Origin: Actinomycetota bacterium
GTDB taxonomy: Bacteria; Actinomycetota; Acidimicrobiia; Acidimicrobiales; Ilumatobacteraceae
Length of the DNA stretch: 52,912 nt
NCBI GenBank assembly: GCA_027731085.1
Contig: JAQCDG010000002.1
Location: 1-52,912, forward strand
Reading direction: 5' to 3'
Part shown: piece by piece, positions 36,322 to 43,983 of the stretch
Position numbering within the stretch: position 1 is the stretch's first letter
How the letters are laid out: each line of letters opens with the position of its first letter
Notes under the pieces: model-generated
The model's database searches: none
Told to the model about the DNA's origin: nothing
What the model saw: the letters and a program-made list of their open reading frames with translations, nothing else
Program-made: the position numbers and the translations under genes

Positions 36322-36990
36322 TTAACCAGTGATCAACGGATCAAGATCAGTAATCGTGATTGGCTGTGGCACCTCGACGTCTTTGGCGATAAAAGCCAAA
36401 GTAATCGCCATGCCATTGCCAGTCAGACGCACATTGCCGAGATCAGCAATCGAAATTTTTGGCGATGAAACTTTTGAATCCCAAACGACTACTTGCAAAT
36501 TTGCAGCTTTATCGCCACACTTCGTATCGGCTTCACTGATTAGTTCGCCGCCGTTCAACGAGTCTGGAAACTGAATCGAATCATTCGTCACCTTCAAACC
36601 GTAAAGTTCAAAAATTGTTTCGAGCTTCGCGCGTCGCTCACCCGACAAAACTTGCGGCTCCCAACGTACGACACCAGCAGACTCGATAAATGCGCCAGGC
36701 TTGACACTCGAAATATCGGTAAGGTCGGATGCGGCTGGCAAGTTTTCGATGAACGCATCGCACTTATAAATGCCAAACGCCGTGTAGTAGTTCTGCGTCG
36801 CGGTATCGAGCGCGCTAACTCGCTCTTGGCTCTGGCGGGCATAGGCGATTAGTGCAACACCGAGCACACAGACGACGAAAATGACCGTCGGAAACAACGA
36901 ACCGCCCTGCATGCGCACCTTGCGACCCTTGCGGTTCTTGCTGGCTTGAGCCAAACGGGCGATTTTTTTCGCTGAAGATGAGGTAGCCAC
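36322..36990 (-). CDS. Hypothetical single-pass membrane protein in glycan locus
   Basis: About 222 aa from GTG 36990 (TTG 36996 also possible). A basic N-terminus (KNRKGRKVR) precedes one membrane helix (about 32-51); the remaining 170 residues are predicted outside, with two Cys (in YKCDAF and TKCGDK) that could form a disulfide. I do not recognise a family. It lies between a GT4 gene and the nucleotidyltransferase, 20-28 bases from each, so it is probably part of the same transcript. A role in glycan export or attachment is only inferred. Confidence 0.65.
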   Translation of the reverse strand: MATSSSAKKIARLAQASKNRKGRKVRMQGGSLFPTVIFVVCVLGVALIAYARQSQERVSALDTATQNYYTAFGIYKCDAFIENLPAASDLTDISSVKPGAFIESAGVVRWEPQVLSGERRAKLETIFELYGLKVTNDSIQFPDSLNGGELISEADTKCGDKAANLQVVVWDSKVSSPKISIADLGNVRLTGNGMAITLAFIAKDVEVPQPITITDLDPLITG

Positions 36991-37010
36991 GAACAAGAAA
37001 TGCTACAGGC

Positions 37011-38246
37011 TTATCGCATATACAAGGCTTCGTAACGTTGCGCAACCGACTGAGGCGAAGCGTGGCCTTCAACCCATTTTCGCCCGTTCGCCCCCATTTC
37101 TTCAAGATTTTTACGGTCAAGAGTCATGGCACTAATTGCGGATACAAACGCCTGTTGATTATCTGGCTCGACACAAACTCCGGCCTTCGCCGCTGCCAAA
37201 ATTCGAGGCACCTCGGTGTCTAAATCAATCGCCGCACAAATCGGCCGCCCTGCAGCAAGTATCGAATACGTTTTCGACGGCACGCTGACCGAGCCGAGTC
37301 CGCGACGCAACGGCACGACATGCAGATCACCGGTTGCCAACACTTCGCTCAGGCGCGAAACATCTTGGTAGTCGCCGAATTTGACGTTGTTAAGCGTGCT
37401 CGCCTTAGCTTCGAGAGAATTTCGCGCCGCACCTTCGCCGTTGATCACGAACATGACTTCTGGCAAGACTCGAGCCGCTTCAAGCAACAGTTCTAGTGAC
37501 TGCGAAAAACCCACATTTCCGGCATACATCACGACCAATGATTCGTCAATGCCAAGTTCGCGACGATAATTAGTTAGTCGCGACATCGGCACGATGGCCT
37601 GCGTGTCGACAAAATTTGGAATCACCTTGATGCGCTTATGAAACTTCTGTTCAAGTTTGCGTTGCACATTGTTGGCTAGATCATCTGACAACAGCACGAC
37701 CGAATCAGATCGTTGATAACTGACGCGTTCAAGCCAAGACGCTGTGGCGATCACTCGTTGGTTTGAAATTGCCCCAGTCTCAATTGCCGCGTCAGGAAAC
37801 ACATCTTGAATATTGAACACAAGTTTGCCGCCGCGAAATAGTTTCGTGTGCCAACCGATCAAGCCCAGAGTCAGAGGTGGCGACATTGCCAATACGCCGT
37901 CGACTCGCCGCCAGAATCTGCCCGTGAATAGTGCGCGTAAGCCAACGAAGTAGCTAAACAAAACGAAACCAACTGCCCTGCGCACCAAGTTGCTCTTGGT
38001 CTTTCCTGCAAACGGCTGCACTCGACTGATCGAACCCCAATTGGTCTTCTCGACTCTCCACAAGGCGCCCGCCCAACCCGATTCAACTTGATGCTTGCGA
38101 TACCACGGCAACGATGTGACGACATGCAACTCGTGTCCGCGTGCGGCGAGTTCGTGCACGATTCGTGTCATCACCACACCGGTCGGCGCCATGTCAGGCT
38201 CGAAGTGTGGGCAAAGAACTATTAGTCGCAATTTCTTTGACATCAC
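37011..38246 (-). CDS. GT4 glycosyltransferase, WbuB-like
   Basis: 411 aa GT-B enzyme. N-terminal Rossmann segment with the open loop CPHFEPDMAPTGVV typical of WbuB/colanic-acid GT4 members, and a C-terminal nucleotide-sugar half with the VPSKTYSILAAGRP block in place of the classical E-x7-E. Family members transfer GlcNAc, fucosamine or similar residues to lipid-linked glycans; the sugar here is unknown. ATG start overlaps the upstream GT4 stop (ATGA). Confidence 0.85.
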   Translation of the reverse strand: MMSKKLRLIVLCPHFEPDMAPTGVVMTRIVHELAARGHELHVVTSLPWYRKHQVESGWAGALWRVEKTNWGSISRVQPFAGKTKSNLVRRAVGFVLFSYFVGLRALFTGRFWRRVDGVLAMSPPLTLGLIGWHTKLFRGGKLVFNIQDVFPDAAIETGAISNQRVIATASWLERVSYQRSDSVVLLSDDLANNVQRKLEQKFHKRIKVIPNFVDTQAIVPMSRLTNYRRELGIDESLVVMYAGNVGFSQSLELLLEAARVLPEVMFVINGEGAARNSLEAKASTLNNVKFGDYQDVSRLSEVLATGDLHVVPLRRGLGSVSVPSKTYSILAAGRPICAAIDLDTEVPRILAAAKAGVCVEPDNQQAFVSAISAMTLDRKNLEEMGANGRKWVEGHASPQSVAQRYEALYMR

Positions 38247-39352
38247 ATCGCCGCTCTATACGCCTGGGCCAGGTCTTTGCCAGAGTTTGCGATCGAAAAA
38301 TTTGCTGCACGAACTTTGCCCGCCGCAATCAACGTGTCGCGCCTCAACGCAACAGTGTCGAGTGCATTCGACCATAAATTAAGATTGAGCGGCATCACGA
38401 CCCCGGCGTCGCCGACAATTTCGGGCAATGCGGCACAATCGCTGGCAATCACTGGTGTTTCAAGTTGCATCGCTTCAATAACCGGGGCACCAAACCCTTC
38501 ATACAAACTCGGAAACACCAACGCCTTGGCAAGTTTCAGCAGACCGTCTCGATCTTCGTCGACAACCCTGTCAAGACGCACAACACGGTCGTCCAAATTT
38601 AGGCGACGAACTTCACGCATGAATTCGATTTCGCTACGGCCCTTGCCACCAGCACAAACCAGAACAAGATTTTTGTCGACCCAGTGCGACTTCATCAGTT
38701 GCAACAAGAACCTGTGGTTTTTGTGCGGATGTGTAACTGCCGGCAAGAACACTACATCTTTGTTCTCAAGTCGCAATCTACGACGCAACTCTTGCTCGCT
38801 CGTAGCCGACTTACCGAGTTCGCCGTCAATACCATGGCGCACAACTTTGACTTTGGCTGGCGAAATTGCGAACTTGTTGATCAGCGTTTGTCGAACATAT
38901 TCGCTTGGCGTGCTTACTATTGATGCCCTTGCCACAGAACGTGGCACAACTCTGCTCAGATAAGTAAGACGAAGGCGACTGAAGTTTTCTGGAAACGACA
39001 GATACTGCACATCGTGAATCGTCAACACTGTGCGGCGACCGGCAAATCGCGGCATCGTGCCACCGCCATGGTGCATGAGGTCGAACTTTCGCGCTTTAAC
39101 AGCCAGCCAAGTTTGCTCGAGCAAAACTCGCAACACTCGCACGCCACCATGACGCGGCGCTTCAACACATTTATACATTTTTGCTATCTGCATGTGATGT
39201 TGCGCAAAATCGGCTTGCACAAACAGCGTCACATCAAATTCGTTGTTGTCGGTTTCATGCAGACCCGTTAATTGACGAAGCAAATATTCTTGCGAGCCAC
39301 CCACCTGCCCCGTGCGAAGCCACAACAAATTGACACCGACACGAACTGTCAT
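38243..39352 (-). CDS. GT4 glycosyltransferase
   Basis: 369 aa GT-B fold. An acceptor-side Gly-rich N-terminus (GQVGGSQEYLLR) and the retaining E-x7-E motif in P-S-L-Y-E-G-F-G-A-P-V-I-E, followed by ETPVIASD, are present. Likely a mannosyl- or fucosyl-type transferase using GDP-sugars made nearby (inference). It overlaps both neighbours by ATGA, so the three GT4 genes are translated as a coupled block. Confidence 0.87.
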   Translation of the reverse strand: MTVRVGVNLLWLRTGQVGGSQEYLLRQLTGLHETDNNEFDVTLFVQADFAQHHMQIAKMYKCVEAPRHGGVRVLRVLLEQTWLAVKARKFDLMHHGGGTMPRFAGRRTVLTIHDVQYLSFPENFSRLRLTYLSRVVPRSVARASIVSTPSEYVRQTLINKFAISPAKVKVVRHGIDGELGKSATSEQELRRRLRLENKDVVFLPAVTHPHKNHRFLLQLMKSHWVDKNLVLVCAGGKGRSEIEFMREVRRLNLDDRVVRLDRVVDEDRDGLLKLAKALVFPSLYEGFGAPVIEAMQLETPVIASDCAALPEIVGDAGVVMPLNLNLWSNALDTVALRRDTLIAAGKVRAANFSIANSGKDLAQAYRAAM

Positions 39353-40437
39353 CGCATTGCCTGTTCATAAACTTCAGCCGTTTTTGCCGCGGTTGCTTGC
39401 CAGGTCATTTCGCTTGCACGCGCGAGACCAAGACGCGACAACTCAGACTTATGTTTCAGCGCCTGCAACACTCCATTGGCGATGCTGTCAATGTCGAGCG
39501 GGTCAACCAACACCGCGGCGTTGCCCGCAACTTCTTGGGTTGAAGAACCTTTACTAGTTACAACAGGCGTGCCATAACTCATTGCCTCGAGAATCGGCAG
39601 ACCGAAGCCTTCCATCAGCGATGGATAACAAAGCGCTTCGGCCGATGCATAGATCGCCCCGAGATCACCCGGTTGCACGAACCCAGCAAAGTGCACTCGA
39701 GATTTGACGCTGTTCGACATGCTTACATTTTCAGATACATCGCCCCAACCCGTTGCACCAACCACCACTAGATCGGGCACCAAATCGCCGAGAGTTTCAA
39801 GAGCGGCTATCAACTGTGACAAATTCTTGCGCGGCTCTAGCGTGCCCACAAACAGCAAGTAATTTTCTGGCAAGTTATAACGAGTTTTGATCTGTTCGCG
39901 GGTGGTCATCACCATCGGTGCCAAAACCCCCAACGGGACATGGCGCAATCGGTCGCCCGAAAAACCAAACTCGCTGCAATCTTCGAGAGTCGACTGCGAA
40001 GAACAGAGCAAGATATCGGCGCGCTTCAACAAAATTTTGAGACTGCGTCGAAACACCGAATTACCTCGACGGCTAAAAAAATGTGGATATTTCAAAAATG
40101 CCAGATCATGAATCGTCGCGACCATTTTTGCGTTCGTCGCAAACGGAATTATCGAAGTGCAGTGCAGCAAATCAACCGTGCCCGTCGCGCTCTCGACTTT
40201 TGGCCAGCCAAACCGCATCGAAGTCTCATAAAGAATTGGCCCGCTTAACGACAGTTGCTGCACAGGTATCGGTGGTTGATAGGCACCTTGCGGTTCAGCA
40301 TTATGGCGACCCGCAAAACCCACGAGTTCAATGTCGCGGCGCAAACCTGGCAGAACTCGCGCGACTTCAATCGCTGCGGTCGCAGTACCCCCAGGCACGC
40401 GGTGCCAGCACTGTTCCAAAGAGTAGGCCACACGCAT
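39349..40437 (-). CDS. GT4 glycosyltransferase
   Basis: 362 aa GT-B enzyme, first of the coupled GT4 trio. N-terminal RVPGGTATAAIE loop; C-terminal GTLEPRKNLSQLI followed by the E-x7-E motif in P-S-L-M-E-G-F-G-L-P-I-L-E and YGTPVVTS. These blocks are typical of mannosyltransferases of the WbaZ/MtfB kind. The ATG follows an AGAAGG stretch only 2 bases away. It is divergent from fcl. Confidence 0.87.
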   Translation of the reverse strand: MRVAYSLEQCWHRVPGGTATAAIEVARVLPGLRRDIELVGFAGRHNAEPQGAYQPPIPVQQLSLSGPILYETSMRFGWPKVESATGTVDLLHCTSIIPFATNAKMVATIHDLAFLKYPHFFSRRGNSVFRRSLKILLKRADILLCSSQSTLEDCSEFGFSGDRLRHVPLGVLAPMVMTTREQIKTRYNLPENYLLFVGTLEPRKNLSQLIAALETLGDLVPDLVVVGATGWGDVSENVSMSNSVKSRVHFAGFVQPGDLGAIYASAEALCYPSLMEGFGLPILEAMSYGTPVVTSKGSSTQEVAGNAAVLVDPLDIDSIANGVLQALKHKSELSRLGLARASEMTWQATAAKTAEVYEQAMR

Positions 40438-40526
40438 TCCTTCTATTCTGCCCGCGTCGGCTTGATAATTGGTGCAAAGCCGTTGCGGCTGTGCACGACT
40501 CCAGCATGGGGCTCTGGGTCGTACGA

Positions 40527-40532
40527 TATAAA
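40527..40532 (+). promoter_or_regulatory. Putative -10 of a leaderless fcl promoter
   Basis: TATAAA followed by exactly 7 bases and the fcl ATG at 40540; an overlapping TACGAT lies just upstream. No ribosome-binding site is visible in the seven bases, so a leaderless transcript is the simplest reading. Confidence 0.5.
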
Positions 40533-40539
40533 TAGCAAT

Positions 40540-41517
40540 ATGAGCGTGAAAACTTCGTCACCGACATTTTGGAAAAACCGCACCGTGTTAGTTACGGGTG
40601 GCAATGGTTTTCTCGGTCGCAATGTGGTCGAAGCATTTACAAGCACAGGCGCAACGGTTATCACCCCAACTCACAAGCAAGCCGACCTGACAATTCCTGG
40701 TGTTGCTCTCGAACTATTTAAAAAACACAAACCAAGCCATGTCGTGCATTTGGCGGCACGAGTCGGTGGCATCGGCTACAACCAAGTTGCACCAGCGCCT
40801 CTCTATCTCGACAACCTGTTGATGGGTACTCAGACGATTGAAGCCGCGCGACTTGCCGGAGTTGAAAAAACAATTTTGCTCGGCACTGTTTGCAGCTATC
40901 CGAAGTTCACACCTGTGCCATTTCGCGAAGAATCAATCTGGGACGGTTACCCCGAAGAAACGAATGCGCCATACGGCATCGCCAAAAAAGCCCTGCTGGT
41001 GCACGCTCAAGTAAACGCCCAACAATATGGTCAGAAGTTTGCGTTCTTGATACCGACAAATTTGTTTGGCCCAGGCGACAAGTTTCATCCTGATGTCTCG
41101 CATGTAATTCCGGCGCTGATCAAAAAATGTGTCGAAGCCAAAGAACAAGGGCTCGACAAGATCGATGTTTGGGGCACGGGTTCGGCCAGTCGCGACTATT
41201 TATTTGTCAAAGATGCCGCACGCGCAATTTTGCTCGCCAGCGAATTACATGACTCAACCGAGCCTCTCAATTTGGGCAACAATCGCGAAATCACAATTCG
41301 TGAAACCGCCGAATCGATTGCTCGCATCGTTGGGTTCTCGGGCAGACTCGTTTGGGACTCTTCTCGCCCAGATGGCCAACCTCGCCGCCGAGTCGATGCC
41401 TCTCGTGCCGAGCGTGAACTTGGGTGGCACGCATCAACCGACTTCGAAGATGGCCTGCACGAAACCGTGAAATGGTTTCTTGCCAACCGCCAAGAAGCTC
41501 TAACTTTGCCCGCATAA
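40540..41517 (+). CDS. fcl: GDP-L-fucose synthase
   Basis: 325 aa from ATG 40540; the frame is open back to 40255 but only because it crosses the divergent GT4 gene. NADP loop TGGNGFLGR (19-27), HLAARVGGI and the catalytic region LGTVCSYP, with Y-x3-K in APYGIAKK and the following His needed for 3,5-epimerisation. It converts the Gmd product to GDP-L-fucose. A SDR of this type, gmd, manB and a nucleotidyltransferase in one window make a complete GDP-fucose route. Followed 4 bases later by a rhomboid protease gene. Confidence 0.92.
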   Translation: MSVKTSSPTFWKNRTVLVTGGNGFLGRNVVEAFTSTGATVITPTHKQADLTIPGVALELFKKHKPSHVVHLAARVGGIGYNQVAPAPLYLDNLLMGTQTIEAARLAGVEKTILLGTVCSYPKFTPVPFREESIWDGYPEETNAPYGIAKKALLVHAQVNAQQYGQKFAFLIPTNLFGPGDKFHPDVSHVIPALIKKCVEAKEQGLDKIDVWGTGSASRDYLFVKDAARAILLASELHDSTEPLNLGNNREITIRETAESIARIVGFSGRLVWDSSRPDGQPRRRVDASRAERELGWHASTDFEDGLHETVKWFLANRQEALTLPA

Positions 41518-41521
41518 TTTC

Positions 41522-42295
41522 GTGAGTTTTCCACCGCCACAACTTCCGCCACCTTTGCCTCGCGCGCAACAATCGGCGCCGCAATCAGCATCGCAATCAC
41601 CGACATCACCGCAACGATCACGTCGCTTGCGACCAGACAAACCCACTCGACCAAACTCTCGTCGATCAGGCAACAAGACACCCGTCACGAACGCAGTCGT
41701 GTCGATCAATGTCGGGCTGTATCTCTGGATGTCGCTTTCGGGTTTCGAACAGACATCAATAAATTTCGTCATCTCGCGACAATTTTTAGAACAAGGCGAA
41801 TGGTACCGACTCATCAGTTGCGGCTTCGTGCACTTTGGCCTCTTTCATGTGGCGATGAACATGTTGTTGGCATTTCAACTCGGACAGTTACTTGAACAAA
41901 AAATCGGCTCGCTGCGATTTGGCTTGCTTTATCTGACATCTTTATTGGGCGGATCAATCGGTGCGCTAGTAATCAGCCCCGATGCGATAACAGGCGGCGC
42001 ATCTGGAGCCGTATTTGGTCTTATGGCAGCAGCAGTCGTCGGTCTTCGACACGACCGAATCAACCCGATGCGAACGGGCATCGGCACGACTTTTGTGCTG
42101 AACATCGTGATCACTCTTGTAATACCAGGAATCTCAGTTGGTGGCCATTTCGGCGGCGCCATCACGGGTGCGATCTGCAGTTTGTTCTTGTTGAACCAGA
42201 GCAACAAAATTGTTTCGAAGTTTCTTCAAATCGTCGGGCCAATCGCAATTTGTCTTGGGTTGATTTATCTGGCGGTGAGTTTCGTAAACGCGTAA
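41522..42295 (+). CDS. Rhomboid-family intramembrane serine protease
   Basis: 257 aa, GTG start. A Pro/Ser/Arg-rich cytoplasmic leader of about 55 residues precedes about six membrane helices. Catalytic Ser161 in GGASG and catalytic His209 in GGHFGGA form the rhomboid dyad, and F-V-H-x-x-x-x-H-V-x-M-N-M (103-114) is the conserved oxyanion-side histidine helix. It cleaves transmembrane proteins within the bilayer; substrates unknown. The 4-base gap after fcl indicates cotranscription. Confidence 0.92.
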   Translation: MSFPPPQLPPPLPRAQQSAPQSASQSPTSPQRSRRLRPDKPTRPNSRRSGNKTPVTNAVVSINVGLYLWMSLSGFEQTSINFVISRQFLEQGEWYRLISCGFVHFGLFHVAMNMLLAFQLGQLLEQKIGSLRFGLLYLTSLLGGSIGALVISPDAITGGASGAVFGLMAAAVVGLRHDRINPMRTGIGTTFVLNIVITLVIPGISVGGHFGGAITGAICSLFLLNQSNKIVSKFLQIVGPIAICLGLIYLAVSFVNA

Positions 42296-42306
42296 CACCC
42301 ACTGAT

Positions 42307-42312
42307 TACTCT
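42307..42312 (+). promoter_or_regulatory. Putative -10 upstream of the small gene at 42319
   Basis: TACTCT is followed by 6 bases and an ATG, with no Shine-Dalgarno, matching the leaderless spacing seen at several other genes here. Confidence 0.35.
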
Positions 42313-42318
42313 GCATAC

Positions 42319-42717
42319 ATGCTTCACACGATCAACCCGATATCAGATGTGCCACGAGCACAACTCGACCCAATCACGACTCTTTCTGAAAAACTCAGTG
42401 TGTTCGCACTTGCACTTTCGCGGCCCCTGCGCCACGAAACAATTGCTTTGTGCTGCGACCATCAACAGCGTGGCGTCGGCATTTTTGCGTTCGACTCAAA
42501 ACTCAAACTCACTCAAATAATCGAACGCATCATCGGTGCGGCAATCAGCATCGACTCGGCGACAAAAATTTGTCTGCTCAGCTCGCGACAAGGCGCCGGT
42601 CGAGATACAACCGACGCATCACAGTTTTTTATGGCCAAGAACCGCTGTCAAGATGCTGGTCTCGAACTCACAGATTGGTTTCTCGTCGCCCATGGCGAGA
42701 CATGTATCTTGCAATAA
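42319..42717 (+). CDS. Conserved hypothetical protein, possibly RadC/JAB-related
   Basis: 132 aa from ATG 42319; the frame is open from 42250 but the upstream part lies in the rhomboid gene. A central beta-alpha pattern (IALCCDHQQRGVG, then IIERIIGAA) and an end resembling the RadC JAB fold (LLSSRQGAGRD, AGLELTDWF) suggest a degenerate JAB/MPN domain. The H-x-H-P-x-G-D metal motif of active JAB proteases is absent, so any activity would be non-hydrolytic. I do not assign a function; the relation is by pattern only. Confidence 0.6.
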   Translation: MLHTINPISDVPRAQLDPITTLSEKLSVFALALSRPLRHETIALCCDHQQRGVGIFAFDSKLKLTQIIERIIGAAISIDSATKICLLSSRQGAGRDTTDASQFFMAKNRCQDAGLELTDWFLVAHGETCILQ

Positions 42718-42739
42718 CGCATCTAGCGCGTAGTCGCAG

Positions 42740-42967
42740 TTAACTGTGGCAACCGCAGCCAGAGCCGCACCCGCCCATTTTTGGTGCGGGCATTGCTGGC
42801 GCTGCCGAGGCATTGCTGCCACCACCAACCGAGGCGAAAACCGAAAGCAGTCGCACTGCGTTTTCGTGACCCTGTGAGCACTTGGCAGGCTCATTAGCAG
42901 CCGACATCGCGCGTCGCTCTTCAAACACTTCGTCGCATGTGCGACAACGAAACTCATACATCGGCAT
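42740..42967 (-). CDS. FmdB-type zinc-ribbon protein
   Basis: 75 aa. MPMYEFRCRTC-x-x-x-F begins the FmdB/CxxC zinc-ribbon family; C8-x2-C11 pairs with C30-x3-H34 (KCSQGH). A Gly/Cys-rich tail (GGCGSGCGCHS) ends the protein. Members are putative transcription or amidase/formamidase-associated regulators; function here unknown. Divergent from the DUF3039 gene. Confidence 0.9.
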   Translation of the reverse strand: MPMYEFRCRTCDEVFEERRAMSAANEPAKCSQGHENAVRLLSVFASVGGGSNASAAPAMPAPKMGGCGSGCGCHS

Positions 42968-42974
42968 AGTTTGC

Positions 42975-42980
42975 AGTCTA
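42975..42980 (-). promoter_or_regulatory. Putative -10 of a leaderless fmdB promoter
   Basis: TAGACT on the minus strand is 7 bases before the ATG at 42967, with no Shine-Dalgarno in between. Confidence 0.4.
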
Positions 42981-43026
42981 GATGTTGCTATCCGGCCAGC
43001 GTTAGAGCGATGAATCTGTTCAATTA

Positions 43027-43347
43027 ATGATTAAATTAAGTGTGTTCTCAGCGCAATCGTCGACGACTCAGACCGCGCCCGGCACAATTGTCGAACAACA
43101 AACAGAACATGTTTTGCAGACCGGCAAGCCTCTTGTCGCCCACATCGTCAAAACCGAGAAAGACGAATCAGCGGCCGCCAAAGTGCTCGAAGCACGCATC
43201 AACGGCACACCATTAGAAGCGTTGTGCGGTCATGTTTGGGTGCCATCGCGCGATCCGAAACAGCTGCCGATGTGTCAAGCATGCAAAGAAATCTACGAGA
43301 TCTATCGCGGCTTCAACGACGAACTAAACGAACAGCCAGTCGAATAG
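43027..43347 (+). CDS. DUF3039-family protein
   Basis: 106 aa. The family core is clear: ALCGHVWVPSRDP followed by PMCQACKEIYE. The C-x-H...C-x-x-C residues look like a small zinc-binding site. DUF3039 is common in actinobacteria with no known function. It is 9 bases ahead of the LysE-type gene and probably cotranscribed. Confidence 0.88.
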   Translation: MIKLSVFSAQSSTTQTAPGTIVEQQTEHVLQTGKPLVAHIVKTEKDESAAAKVLEARINGTPLEALCGHVWVPSRDPKQLPMCQACKEIYEIYRGFNDELNEQPVE

Positions 43348-43356
43348 TACGCAAAA

Positions 43357-43983
43357 ATGCCCGACTTCGACTCGTTAGTTTCGTTCGCGATCGCATCGGT
43401 CGCGTTGCTGGTGATACCGGGGCCAGCCGTCATTTACATCGTCAATCGCAGTGTGGCCAACGGTCGATCAATCGGTCTTGCCTCTGTGCTCGGTCTTGAA
43501 CTCGGCACCTTTATGCATGTCTTGGCGGCGACCGTCGGCCTCTCGGCAATTTTGGCAACATCAGAAAATGCATTCAACATTGTCAAATATCTTGGTGCTT
43601 CGTATCTAGTGCTCGTTGGCTTGCGCACAATTTCGCGTCAACCCCAGGCAATGATCGCATCGGCAGATTCGATGACAAAAATGCAGGCATTTCGGCAAGG
43701 TTTCATTATCAACACTCTCAACCCGAAAGTTGCGTTGTTCTTTCTTTCGTTTCTGCCACAGTTCATTGACCCAGACAAATCTTCAAATGCTCTGCAGTCT
43801 TTGATGCTTGGCGCCGTATTCGTGGCGTGTGGTTTTATTACAGACGGCATTTACGCGCTGACCGCCAGTTCATTGCGTGAAACTTTGGTCAAAGGCAAGG
43901 CTTTGCTATTTATTCAGCGATATGTAGCCGGCGTCGTATTCGTGTTGCTCGGCGTCGTGGCTGGGTCAGCAAAAATCTCTTGA
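43357..43983 (+). CDS. LysE/RhtB-family amino-acid exporter
   Basis: 208 aa, six predicted membrane helices. The N-terminal VIPGPAVIYIV, with conserved PGP, and the loop NTLNPKVALFFLSFLPQF are family hallmarks. Exports amino acids or related small metabolites in exchange for protons; substrate not predictable. Its last 18 bases overlap the 3' end of dnaE2 on the other strand. Confidence 0.92.
   Translation: MPDFDSLVSFAIASVALLVIPGPAVIYIVNRSVANGRSIGLASVLGLELGTFMHVLAATVGLSAILATSENAFNIVKYLGASYLVLVGLRTISRQPQAMIASADSMTKMQAFRQGFIINTLNPKVALFFLSFLPQFIDPDKSSNALQSLMLGAVFVACGFITDGIYALTASSLRETLVKGKALLFIQRYVAGVVFVLLGVVAGSAKIS

Noticed and set aside
40255-40539. N-terminal extension of fcl across the GT4 gene
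   Set aside because: The extra residues show no SDR homology, overlap the divergent GT4 start, and a -10 hexamer precedes ATG 40540.
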